Shown here piece after piece: positions 28,187 to 36,163 of a stretch of 64,000 nt of DNA. The notes under the pieces are model-generated. The model worked only from the letters and a program-made list of their open reading frames with translations, was not told the origin of the DNA and ran no database searches. Positions within the stretch are counted from its first letter, which is position 1, and each line of letters starts with the position of its first letter. The position numbers and the translations under genes were made by a program. Source of the stretch: Caballeronia sp. GAFFF1 (GTDB lineage: Bacteria > Pseudomonadota > Gammaproteobacteria > Burkholderiales > Burkholderiaceae); contig NZ_JALQEM010000005.1 of NCBI RefSeq assembly GCF_023630705.1, positions 62,001-126,000 on the forward strand, in the 5' to 3' direction.

Positions 28187-28203
28187 TAAACGTAATCCGT
28201 TTA
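28187..28203. promoter_or_regulatory. candidate operator of hmgA-fahA
   Basis: TAAACG-TAATC-CGTTTA is a perfect 6-bp inverted repeat with a 5-nt centre. It lies 33 bp upstream of the hmgA ATG, where a repressor would block the promoter. IclR- or MarR-type regulators often control hmgA; no such gene lies in the window. Confidence 0.5.
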
Positions 28204-28236
28204 ACATTCGTAAAATCTTGTCGAGGAGATCCGACG

Positions 28237-29565
28237 ATGCCCCCGTTCGACACGCACACCGACGCGAGCCGGCACTATCAGTCCGGCTTCGCGAACGACT
28301 TCGCCACCGAAGCGCTGCCCGGCGCGCTGCCGCTCGGCCGCAATTCGCCGCAGCGCGCGGCGTACGGTCTCTACGCCGAGCAGCTGTCGGGCACCGCGTT
28401 CACCGCGCCGCGCGCGCAAAACCGGCGCTCGTGGCTATATCGCATCCGGCCGGCGGCGGTTCACAAGCCGTTCGCGCGGGTGACGGGCAACGCACGGCTC
28501 GTCGCCAATTTCGCCGATGTTCCCGCCACGCCGCCCAACCAGTTGCGCTGGGACCCGCTGCCGATGCCCGACGCGCCGACGGACTTCATCGACGGCTGGG
28601 TGACGATGGCCGGCAACGGCGCGGCGGAGTCGATGACCGGCTGCGCGATCCATCTGTACGCGGCCAACCGCCCGATGCATGACCGCTTCTTCTACAACGC
28701 GGACGGCGAACTGCTGATCCTTCCGCAGCAAGGGCGGCTTTCGATTGCGACGGAACTCGGCCGCCTCGATATCGCGCCGTTCGAGATCGCGGTGATCCCG
28801 CGCGGCGTGCGCTTTGCCGTGACGCTGCCCGACGGCGAGGCGCGCGGCTACATCTGCGAGAACTTCGGCGCGTTGCTGCAACTGCCGGATCTCGGGCCGA
28901 TCGGCTCCAACGGCCTTGCGAATCCGCGCGACTTTCTCACGCCGCACGCGGCTTACGAGGACCGCGAAGGCGACTTCGAACTCGTCGCGAAGCTGAACGG
29001 CGTGCTGTGGCGCGCGGACATCGGCCATTCGCCGCTGGATGTGGTCGCGTGGCACGGCAACTACGCGCCGTACAAGTACGATCTGCGGCACTTCAACACC
29101 ATCGGCTCGGTCAGCTTCGATCATCCCGATCCGTCCATCTTTCTCGTGCTGCAATCGCCGAGCGACACGCCGGGCGTCGATTCCCTCGACTTCGTGATCT
29201 TTCCGCCGCGCTGGCTCGCCGCCGAGGACACGTTCCGGCCGCCGTGGTTTCACCGCAATGTCGCGAGCGAGTTCATGGGCCTCGTGCACGGCGTGTATGA
29301 CGCGAAGGCGGAAGGCTTCGTGCCCGGCGGCGCGAGCCTGCACAACTGCATGTCCGGACACGGACCGGACGCGGACACGTTCGAGAAGGCATCCGCGAGC
29401 GATACGTCGAAGCCCGCGAAAGTCGGCGACACGATGGCCTTCATGTTCGAAACGCGCACGCTCATCAAGCCCACGCAGTTCGCGCTCGAAACCGCGCAGT
29501 TGCAGGCGCATTACTACGAGTGCTGGCAGGGCCTCACGAAACACTTCAACCCGGAGCAACGATGA
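28237..29565 (+). CDS. hmgA: homogentisate 1,2-dioxygenase
   Basis: Opens the ring of homogentisate to give maleylacetoacetate in tyrosine and phenylalanine breakdown. The protein has 442 residues, the normal length. Iron ligands appear in [18 protein letters not shown] (His and Glu) and in [15 protein letters not shown] (His). The N-terminal [19 protein letters not shown] is characteristic. AGGAGA precedes the ATG at 28237; the frame is open upstream but has no family similarity there. It overlaps fahA by 4 nt, so the two are translationally coupled. A maleylacetoacetate isomerase gene is not present beside them. Confidence 0.96.
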   Translation: MPPFDTHTDASRHYQSGFANDFATEALPGALPLGRNSPQRAAYGLYAEQLSGTAFTAPRAQNRRSWLYRIRPAAVHKPFARVTGNARLVANFADVPATPPNQLRWDPLPMPDAPTDFIDGWVTMAGNGAAESMTGCAIHLYAANRPMHDRFFYNADGELLILPQQGRLSIATELGRLDIAPFEIAVIPRGVRFAVTLPDGEARGYICENFGALLQLPDLGPIGSNGLANPRDFLTPHAAYEDREGDFELVAKLNGVLWRADIGHSPLDVVAWHGNYAPYKYDLRHFNTIGSVSFDHPDPSIFLVLQSPSDTPGVDSLDFVIFPPRWLAAEDTFRPPWFHRNVASEFMGLVHGVYDAKAEGFVPGGASLHNCMSGHGPDADTFEKASASDTSKPAKVGDTMAFMFETRTLIKPTQFALETAQLQAHYYECWQGLTKHFNPEQR

Positions 29566-30854
29566 ACGATGCGCTGAAGGCGACGCTCGCCCCGACGCTG
29601 AAAAGCTGGATCGAATCCGCGAACGATCCCAAGAGCGACTTTCCGATTCAGAACCTGCCGTTCGGCGTCTTCAGCGACGCGGTGAACGAGCGTCCGCGCG
29701 CGGGCGTGGCGATCGGCGACTGGATCGTGGATCTGGCGGCGCTGGAAGAAGCGCGGCTGATCGACGCTGGCGGCACATTCAGCGAGCCGCGCCTGAACGC
29801 CTTCATCGCGCTAGGACGCGAGTCGTGGCGCGCGGTGCGTGTCGCGCTCTCGGCCTTGCTCGCACGCGATACGCCGACGTTGCGCGACGATGCGGCGCTG
29901 CGCCGCCGCGCGCTCGTGCCGCGCGAAACCGCGACGATGCATCTGCCGGTCGAGATTCCCGGCTATGCGGACTTCTATTCGTCGAAGGAGCACGCGACGA
30001 ACGTCGGTTCCATGTTTCGCGATCCGAAGAACGCGCTCTTGCCGAACTGGTCCGAGATGCCGATCGCCTATAACGGGCGCGCGTCGTCGGTCGTGGTGAG
30101 CGGCACGCCGGTGCACCGGCCCAACGGCCAGTTGAAGCTGCCGGACGAGCCGCGCCCGATTTTCGGCGCGTGCCGCAAGCTGGATATCGAACTGGAAACG
30201 GGCTTCATCGTCGGGCAAGGCAATGCGCTCGGCGAACCGATTGCCTGCGAAGAAGCCGAAGCGCACATCTTCGGCATGGTGCTGCTCAACGACTGGAGCG
30301 CGCGCGATATTCAGCAATGGGAATACGTGCCGCTCGGCCCGTTCAACTCGAAGACGTTCGCGACGACCATCTCCCCGTGGATTGTCACGCTCGATGCGCT
30401 CGAACCGTTCCGCACCGCGACGCCCGCGCAGGAGCCACAGCCGCTTGCGTATCTGCGCCATGCGGGCGATCACGCTTTCGACATCGATCTGTCCGTGGAC
30501 TTGCGGCCCGAAGGCGCGGCCACCGCGACGACCATTTCTCGCACCAACTTCAGGCTGATGTACTGGTCGATGGCGCAGCAGCTTGCGCATCACACGGTAT
30601 CGGGCTGCAACACGCGCGTGGGCGACCTGGTGGGCTCGGGCACGATCAGCGGACCGACGCCCGACTCGTGCGGCAGCCTGCTCGAAGCGACATGGAATGG
30701 CCAGCGGCCCGTGCGGCTCGAAGAAGGCGGCGAGCGCGCGTTCCTTCAGGACGGCGACGAGATCACGTTGCGCGGCTGGTGTCAGGGCGACGGTTATCGC
30801 GTGGGCTTCGGGGAATGCGCGGGGCGCATCCTGCCGGCGCGTTCCTTAACGTGA
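29562..30854 (+). CDS. fahA: fumarylacetoacetase
   Basis: Hydrolyses fumarylacetoacetate to fumarate and acetoacetate, the last step of homogentisate breakdown. The protein has 430 residues. The N-terminal domain starts [20 protein letters not shown]. The catalytic C-terminal domain contains [13 protein letters not shown], a metal-binding Glu pair in [34 protein letters not shown] and [10 protein letters not shown]. The ATG overlaps the hmgA stop by 4 nt. An AAHS transporter starts 10 bp after its stop and probably belongs to the same transcript. Confidence 0.96.
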   Translation: MNDALKATLAPTLKSWIESANDPKSDFPIQNLPFGVFSDAVNERPRAGVAIGDWIVDLAALEEARLIDAGGTFSEPRLNAFIALGRESWRAVRVALSALLARDTPTLRDDAALRRRALVPRETATMHLPVEIPGYADFYSSKEHATNVGSMFRDPKNALLPNWSEMPIAYNGRASSVVVSGTPVHRPNGQLKLPDEPRPIFGACRKLDIELETGFIVGQGNALGEPIACEEAEAHIFGMVLLNDWSARDIQQWEYVPLGPFNSKTFATTISPWIVTLDALEPFRTATPAQEPQPLAYLRHAGDHAFDIDLSVDLRPEGAATATTISRTNFRLMYWSMAQQLAHHTVSGCNTRVGDLVGSGTISGPTPDSCGSLLEATWNGQRPVRLEEGGERAFLQDGDEITLRGWCQGDGYRVGFGECAGRILPARSLT

Positions 30855-30864
30855 GGAATAGAAC

Positions 30865-32202
30865 ATGACGAAGACGACGATCGACGTCGAGCGCGCGCTC
30901 GGCGATGCCCACCGGCCCGCGTTTCATTTCCTGCTGCTCGCGCTGTGCGGGCTGTGCCTCGTGATCGACGGCTTCGACGCGCAGGCGATGGGTTACGTCG
31001 CGCCGGCGGTCATCGCCGAATGGGGCGTGCCGAAGTCCGCGCTCGGGCCGGTGTTCAGCGCGAGCCTGTTCGGCATGCTGCTCGGCGCGCTCGGCTTGTC
31101 CGTGCTGGCCGACCGCATCGGGCGCAGGCCGGTGTTGATCGGCGCGACGCTGTTCTTCGGACTCACGATGATCGCGACCGCCTTCACGCACAGCCTGCCG
31201 GTGCTGACCGCGTTGCGCTTCGTCACCGGGCTCGGTCTCGGCTGCATCATGCCGAACGCGATGGCGCTGGTCGGCGAATTCTCCAGCACGCAGCACCGCG
31301 TCAAGCGCATGATGCTGGTCTCCTGCGGCTTCACGCTGGGCGCGGCGCTCGGCGGTTTTTTGAGCGCGGCGCTGATTCCGTCGCTCGGCTGGCGCTCGGT
31401 CTTCTGGGTCGGCGGCGCGGTGCCGCTCCTGCTCGCGCTGGCGATGCTCGCCGCGCTGCCCGAATCGCTGCAATTTCTCGTGCTGAAGGGGCATGAAGCC
31501 CGGGCGCGCGCGTGGCTGGCGAAGTTCGATCCGACGCTCACGATCGACTCGACGACGCGCCTCATCGTGCGGGAAAAAGGCGGCGAAGGCGCGCCGGTGG
31601 CGGAGCTTTTCCGCGCAGGACGCACGCCTGTCACGTTGATCCTGTGGGCGATCAGCTTCATGAATCTGATCGACCTGTACTTCCTCTCGAACTGGCTGCC
31701 GACCGTCATGCGCGATGCGGGCTATTCGCCCGGCATAGCCGTGCTCGTCGGCACGCTGCTGCAGACGGGCGGCGTGCTCGGGACCTTGCTGCTCGGCTGG
31801 TTCATCGAGCGCTTCGGCTTCGTGCGCGTGCTGCTCGGCTGCTTTCTCGTCGGCGCGGTTTGCGTCGGGGTGATCGGCGGCGTCGCGCACGTTCAGATGT
31901 GGCTCTTCGTGGCCGTGTTCGCCGCGGGCTTTTGCATCGTCGGCGGCCAGCCTGCCGTCAACGCGCTTGCCGGCCATTACTATCCGACGACGCTGCGTTC
32001 CACCGGCATCGGCTGGAGTCTGGGCATCGGGCGCGTGGGATCGGTGATCGGGCCGCTCGTCGGCGGGCAGATGATCGCGCTCGGATGGAGCAACGTCGAA
32101 CTGTTTCACGCGGCGGCCGTGCCGGTGTTCTGTTCGGCGCTGCTGGTCGTGCTGCTTGCGGTGGTGCGCAGGGAACGGGGTAGCGTGGTGACGGCGGTCT
32201 AA
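30865..32202 (+). CDS. MFS transporter, aromatic acid:H+ symporter (AAHS) type
   Basis: Inner-membrane transporter of 445 residues with 12 predicted segments. The AAHS hallmark DGFDAQAMGY lies in the first helix (LCLVIDGFDAQAMG). A typical MFS loop, LADRIGRRPV, lies between helices 2 and 3, and the second is ERFGFVRVLLG. The family imports aromatic acids such as 4-hydroxybenzoate or 3-hydroxyphenylpropionate. Its position 10 bp after fahA suggests import of a compound feeding the homogentisate route, such as a hydroxyphenylacetate or hydroxyphenylpyruvate-like acid (inference). Its 3' end is echoed by a diverged remnant at 32283-32390. Confidence 0.9.
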   Translation: MTKTTIDVERALGDAHRPAFHFLLLALCGLCLVIDGFDAQAMGYVAPAVIAEWGVPKSALGPVFSASLFGMLLGALGLSVLADRIGRRPVLIGATLFFGLTMIATAFTHSLPVLTALRFVTGLGLGCIMPNAMALVGEFSSTQHRVKRMMLVSCGFTLGAALGGFLSAALIPSLGWRSVFWVGGAVPLLLALAMLAALPESLQFLVLKGHEARARAWLAKFDPTLTIDSTTRLIVREKGGEGAPVAELFRAGRTPVTLILWAISFMNLIDLYFLSNWLPTVMRDAGYSPGIAVLVGTLLQTGGVLGTLLLGWFIERFGFVRVLLGCFLVGAVCVGVIGGVAHVQMWLFVAVFAAGFCIVGGQPAVNALAGHYYPTTLRSTGIGWSLGIGRVGSVIGPLVGGQMIALGWSNVELFHAAAVPVFCSALLVVLLAVVRRERGSVVTAV

Positions 32203-32218
32203 ACCCGCGTTACAAGCA

Positions 32219-32284
32219 TCAACCGACGGGAGCCGTCTCGCGTTGTTCCCACGCCGCCGGGACGACGAACGCGAGCGCCGCGCT
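32219..32284 (-). pseudogene. remnant C-terminus of a second copy of the leftward MFS gene
   Basis: On the minus strand the frame ends AALAFVVPAAWEQRET, then four residues and TGA (32221-32219). The intact MFS gene at 32394 ends AALAFVAAAAWEKRET, then four residues and a stop. The match covers about 20 codons and stops abruptly at about 32283. This is a diverged tail, not an exact duplicate. Confidence 0.75.
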
Positions 32285-32390
32285 GAATCATTCGGCGGCG
32301 GTGCCGGTGTTCTGTTCGGCGCTGCTCGTGGTGCTGCTCGCGGTGGTGCGCCGGGACGGTACGCTGGCCGGGCGAGCGGCCAGGGTCTGA
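32283..32390 (+). pseudogene. remnant C-terminus of a second copy of the AAHS transporter gene
   Basis: The plus-strand frame, ending with TGA at 32388-32390, contains AAVPVFCSALLVVLLAVVRR, identical in all 20 residues to the AAHS transporter C-terminus at 32113-32172. Within that match the DNA differs almost only at third codon positions. The similarity begins at 32283, the point where the other remnant ends. It has no start codon and is not a functional gene. Confidence 0.8.
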
Positions 32391-32393
32391 GCC

Positions 32394-33566
32394 TCAACGG
32401 ACGCGCGGCGTCTCCCGTTTTTCCCACGCGGCCGCCGCGACGAACGCGAGCGCGGCGGCGAACAGCACAGCAATCAGCGCGTCCGCGCCCGCGCGCCGCA
32501 TCAGCATGCCCGCGACGATCGGCCCGCCGAAACTCGCCACGCTCCACGAAGCGCCGACGATCGCTGTCGCCGATATGAGCGCCGGGCCGCGAAAGCGTTC
32601 GCCGCACGCAACGATCGAGAGCGTGTAGACGCTGCCCGCCGCCGCGCCGATCACGAACAGCAGCGGCCAGCAGAGCCACGGATACGCGACAGCCCACGGC
32701 AGCGCCGGCAGCAGCGCGACGACCACGACGCCCGCGCCCATATGCACCTTTGCGCGCCCGATGCGGTCGGCAAGCCAGCCGATCGGGAATTGCATCGCGG
32801 TGTCGCCGAGCAGGATCGCGGAGGCGAACAGCACGCCGGTGTTCGCGGTAACGCCATGCGATATCGCGAAAAGCGGCAACAGCGAAAGCGCGAGCGTGTC
32901 GAAGAGGGCGAAGAAGCCCGTGCCGATCACGAGCGCCGGCATGCGGGGCAGCACGCGCCGCCAGTCGCCGCTCTCGGCGTGCTCGCCGTGCCCGGCACTT
33001 CCCGCGCCGAGCGCGTGCGGCGACACGCGAATGGTCGCGAGCGCGGGCAACGCGAGCAGAAAGATCGCACCGCAAAGGGCGAAGCGCGTCGATTGCCAGC
33101 CGCCCGTCACGCTCACGAGCACCGGCCCGGCCATCTGAAACAGCGTGAAGTGGGTCGCGTAAAGCGCGACGACGCGGCCGCGCGTGGAATCGTCCGCGAG
33201 CGCGGCGACCCACGCCTCGCCGATGGTGAAGAGCAGCATCAGCGCCGCGCCGCACGCGAAACGCAGCGCGGCCCAAAGCCACAGGTCGATGGAAAACTGC
33301 ATCGCGATGGTCGCGAGCGCCGCGACGACGACCGCGCCCATGATCGTGCCGCGCGCGCCGTATCGCGACGCGATGCGGCTCGCGAACGGCGCGACGACGA
33401 GTCCGCCGCCGGCCTGCATCGCCGTCATGATGCCGACGACGTCCGAGCCGTAGCCCGCCTGCGTCAGCGCGAGCGCGGTGAGCGGCAGCGTCGCGCCGAG
33501 GCCCAGGCCCACCACCGCGACGCTCGAAATCAGCGCGAAGAAGTCGCGCGAGAGGACGCCTCTCAT
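32394..33566 (-). CDS. MFS transporter (YcaD-like)
   Basis: Inner-membrane MFS protein of 390 residues with 12 predicted segments. It begins with the typical FFALISSVAVVGLGLGATLPLTALALT, and LADRIGRAKVHMG is the MFS loop in the second half. The overall pattern resembles the YcaD/YfkF group of putative exporters. The ATG at 33566 (MRGVLSRDFF) gives a normal N-terminus; in-frame sequence further upstream overlaps the next MFS gene and is excluded. Substrate unknown. The neighbouring MFS gene upstream lies 17 bp away, so both are probably one transcript. Its 3' end is duplicated in diverged form at 32219-32284. Confidence 0.87.
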   Translation of the reverse strand: MRGVLSRDFFALISSVAVVGLGLGATLPLTALALTQAGYGSDVVGIMTAMQAGGGLVVAPFASRIASRYGARGTIMGAVVVAALATIAMQFSIDLWLWAALRFACGAALMLLFTIGEAWVAALADDSTRGRVVALYATHFTLFQMAGPVLVSVTGGWQSTRFALCGAIFLLALPALATIRVSPHALGAGSAGHGEHAESGDWRRVLPRMPALVIGTGFFALFDTLALSLLPLFAISHGVTANTGVLFASAILLGDTAMQFPIGWLADRIGRAKVHMGAGVVVVALLPALPWAVAYPWLCWPLLFVIGAAAGSVYTLSIVACGERFRGPALISATAIVGASWSVASFGGPIVAGMLMRRAGADALIAVLFAAALAFVAAAAWEKRETPRVR

Positions 33567-33583
33567 CGACCGCGCAGCGAGAC

Positions 33584-34756
33584 TCAGGCAGCCTGCCCGA
33601 TGGCGAGACGGCGCGCCCGCTTGTCGAGTGTCGCGGAGAGCAGTGTCAGCCCGAACGCGCCGCACGCCATCGCGACGCCGACCCACGGCAGCGACGTCAG
33701 CGGCGCGCCGGCGCTGATGGCGCAGCCGCCCAGCCACGCGCCCGTCGCGTTGCCGAGGTTGAAGGCGCCCTGATTGAGCGTCGAGGCGAGATTCGGCGCG
33801 TCGCTCGCGCGGTTCACGATCAGGATTTGCAGCGGCGGCACGATGGCGAACGCGAGCACGCCCCACAGGAAGATGGTGATCATCGCGGAGATCGACTCGT
33901 GCATCGTCGCGGCGAAGACCGTGAGAATCATCACGATCGACAGCAGGAACGACAGCAGCGAGCGCAGGAGCTTCCAGTCCGCGAGCTTGCCGCCGAGCGT
34001 GCTGCCCACCGTCAGCCCGAGGCCGAAGAGCAGCAGCACGTACGTGACCGCGTGCGGCGAAACGCCCGTCACGTCTTCGAGGATCGGCGTGATATACGTG
34101 AACACCGAAAAGAGGCTAGCCGAAGCCAGCACGCTGATGCCGAGCACCATCAGCACTTGCGGGTTCTTGAGCACGTTGAATTCGCGCAGGATGCTGGTCT
34201 CGCGCATCTCGATGTGCCTGGGCAGGCACACCGCCAGCGCGCCCGCCGCCGCGATGCCGATGAGCGTGACGACCCAGAACGTCGCGCGCCAGCCGGCCGC
34301 CTGGCCGAGCGCGGTGCCGAGCGGCACGCCGAGCACGTTGGCGAGCGTCAGGCCGGTGAACATCAGCGCGATCGCTTGCGCGCGGCGGTTCGGCGCGACG
34401 AGATCGGCGGCGACCACCGATCCGATGCCGAAGAACGCGCCGTGGCAGAACGCCGTGACGATGCGCGCGCCCATCAGCACCCAGTAGTTGGGCGCGAGCG
34501 CGCACAGCAGATTGCCGACGATGAAGACGCCGATCAGGCCCATCAGCGCTTTCTTGCGCGGCATCTTCGCGGTGACGATGGCGAGGATCGGCGCGCCGAT
34601 GGTCACGCCGAGCGCATAGCCCGAGACGAGCATGCCGGCGGCGGGAATCGACACGGCGAGATCGCGCGCGACGTTGGGCAACAAGCCCATGATGACGAAT
34701 TCGGTCGTGCCGATGCCGAACGCGGCAATTGCAAGAGCGAGGAGAGGCAAGGGCAT
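33584..34756 (-). CDS. MFS efflux transporter, DHA1 family (AraJ/YdhP-like)
   Basis: Inner-membrane MFS protein of 390 residues with 12 predicted segments. The N-terminus ALAIAAFGIGTTEFVIMGLLP is characteristic of the arabinose-efflux/YdhP subgroup of DHA1 exporters. The loop MPRKKALMGL and FCHGAFFGIGSVVAADLV also fit. Members export sugars or drugs, but most have no defined substrate. It precedes the second MFS gene by 17 bp on the same strand. No regulator gene is adjacent. The region 34757-35035 upstream is non-coding. Confidence 0.88.
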   Translation of the reverse strand: MPLPLLALAIAAFGIGTTEFVIMGLLPNVARDLAVSIPAAGMLVSGYALGVTIGAPILAIVTAKMPRKKALMGLIGVFIVGNLLCALAPNYWVLMGARIVTAFCHGAFFGIGSVVAADLVAPNRRAQAIALMFTGLTLANVLGVPLGTALGQAAGWRATFWVVTLIGIAAAGALAVCLPRHIEMRETSILREFNVLKNPQVLMVLGISVLASASLFSVFTYITPILEDVTGVSPHAVTYVLLLFGLGLTVGSTLGGKLADWKLLRSLLSFLLSIVMILTVFAATMHESISAMITIFLWGVLAFAIVPPLQILIVNRASDAPNLASTLNQGAFNLGNATGAWLGGCAISAGAPLTSLPWVGVAMACGAFGLTLLSATLDKRARRLAIGQAA

Positions 34757-35035
34757 GGCAAAAGGCGGGGAAAATGGGCGCGCCGGCCTGAATGGCGGCG
34801 CAGGGAAGGCTCGAATTCTACCGAAAGGTGATTTTTGGTGCTGGTAGAAACCCTGAGAATGGCGTGACCCGACAATGCCGGATCATGAGCGGTTCCTTTT
34901 GTGATCAGCCCCGGCGGCGCAGGATTCTGCATGATTCGGGTTAGCCGGCCGACCCACGTTCTGCATTCTTGCCCGACACGCGCGAATCGTTGCGCGGCGC
35001 CGGTGTTGGAAAAACACAGCACTGACTAAAGAGAT

Positions 35036-35476
35036 ATGTCGCCTTTGAAAACCTGCCTGCGCGCGGCCATCGCCAGCGCGGTCCTGCTTGTCACGCACGC
35101 GCACGCCCAGAGCGACGCCGCCGGCCCCGTCGCGACGCAAGCGGGCACCGTCTATTTCCTGCGTGACGAGTCCGGCTTCGCCGCGATGCTCGGCACGCAG
35201 GCGTTCGACCGCTTCGACGCCCGCCGTCTCGCGCATTTCGATGAAGCGGGCAGCAACGGTTCCATCACGCGCGCCTTGATGCAGACGGACACCGGCCCGG
35301 TGCTCTACGACTTCCGCCGCAATCCGCCGCTGGTTCAGCGCGCGGGCAAGCGCATGACGGTGCAGCGCGTGTTCTGGCAAGGCGACGAAGTGGTGATGCA
35401 GACCACGGCGGGCTGGTACAAGCTGGAACGCGGGGCGCTCACGAAGTTGCAGTCATCGACGAAGACGTATCACTGA
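35036..35476 (+). CDS. small exported protein, function unknown
   Basis: Protein of 146 residues with a clear signal peptide (basic start, hydrophobic core ASAVLLVTHAHA, cleavage near AHAQ). The mature part is about 120 residues, with FLRDESGFAAMLGTQAFDRF and FWQGDEVVMQTTAGWYKLE. It has no cysteine and no lipobox in the mature part. I do not recognise a named family. It is probably periplasmic. It lies alone between the leftward MFS pair and the converging pdeM gene, with a 10-bp gap to the latter. Confidence 0.75.
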   Translation: MSPLKTCLRAAIASAVLLVTHAHAQSDAAGPVATQAGTVYFLRDESGFAAMLGTQAFDRFDARRLAHFDEAGSNGSITRALMQTDTGPVLYDFRRNPPLVQRAGKRMTVQRVFWQGDEVVMQTTAGWYKLERGALTKLQSSTKTYH

Positions 35477-35486
35477 GCGCACGCGG

Positions 35487-36155
35487 TCAGGTCCGCACGC
35501 CGAACACGCGCTCGCCCGCCACTACGTAGACGGCTTCGTTCGCGCGGCGCACGGCGTCGTTGACTTCGAAGCCGCCGGTGAATGCGCCGAACGCCGGCAG
35601 CACGCCCGCGCGCCGGCCGAAACGAAAGCACGGCAGCCGCACGCTGTCGACCCGCGTCGCTAGCCGATACACCGGATGCTCGTGACCGGCGAGCGCGTAG
35701 CCGTCGTCCACGTTCTGCGGGTGATGGCACACCGCCCACGGTCCGAGCCGATACGGCTCCTGCACCAGTTCCACGCCGAAGCGCGCCGGCAACTCGCCCG
35801 CATGCCGGTCGTGATTGCCCTCGACGAGCACCAGCCGCAACGCGCGATGCGTCGCTCGCCACGCATCGAGCGCGGCGAGAGTTTCTTCGGCGTGAGATTC
35901 GCGTGCGTGCAGCAAGTCGCCGAGAAAGACGATCGACTCGGGGCGATGCGTCGCGATCAGCGTATTGAGCCGCGTCAGATTGTCGGCCGTGGCGCCCGCC
36001 GGCACCGGAATGCCGCGCGCGCGAAAGACGGCGTCCTTGCCGAAATGCGCGTCGGCGATGAAGAGGCTCTTTTCGAGCGGATCGAAGGCGGCTCGCTCGG
36101 CTGATAGCACGAGCGCGTGGCCGTTCACGTCGATGGTCAGGGCTTCGGTCGCCAT
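35487..36155 (-). CDS. pdeM: ligase-associated metallophosphoesterase PdeM
   Basis: Calcineurin-like phosphoesterase of about 222 residues, found in the ligase-associated DNA repair cluster. Metal-binding motifs are DAHFGK, GDLLH, GNHDRH and GHEHP. It is predicted to be a nuclease or phosphodiesterase acting with the ligase, Lhr helicase and exonuclease of the same cluster. The ATG at 36155 is used here. A TTG at 36167 would overlap the lhr stop by 4 nt (TTGA), adding four residues, and may be the true coupled start. It is the last gene of the cluster in this orientation. Confidence 0.9.
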   Translation of the reverse strand: MATEALTIDVNGHALVLSAERAAFDPLEKSLFIADAHFGKDAVFRARGIPVPAGATADNLTRLNTLIATHRPESIVFLGDLLHARESHAEETLAALDAWRATHRALRLVLVEGNHDRHAGELPARFGVELVQEPYRLGPWAVCHHPQNVDDGYALAGHEHPVYRLATRVDSVRLPCFRFGRRAGVLPAFGAFTGGFEVNDAVRRANEAVYVVAGERVFGVRT

Positions 36156-36163
36156 GCGTGTGC

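Noticed and set aside
30763..33282. Very long minus-strand frame of 839 codons opposite the AAHS transporter and through the MFS gene
   Set aside because: It is a shadow of the AAHS gene and out of frame with the real leftward MFS gene. Composition is highly charged with no domain.
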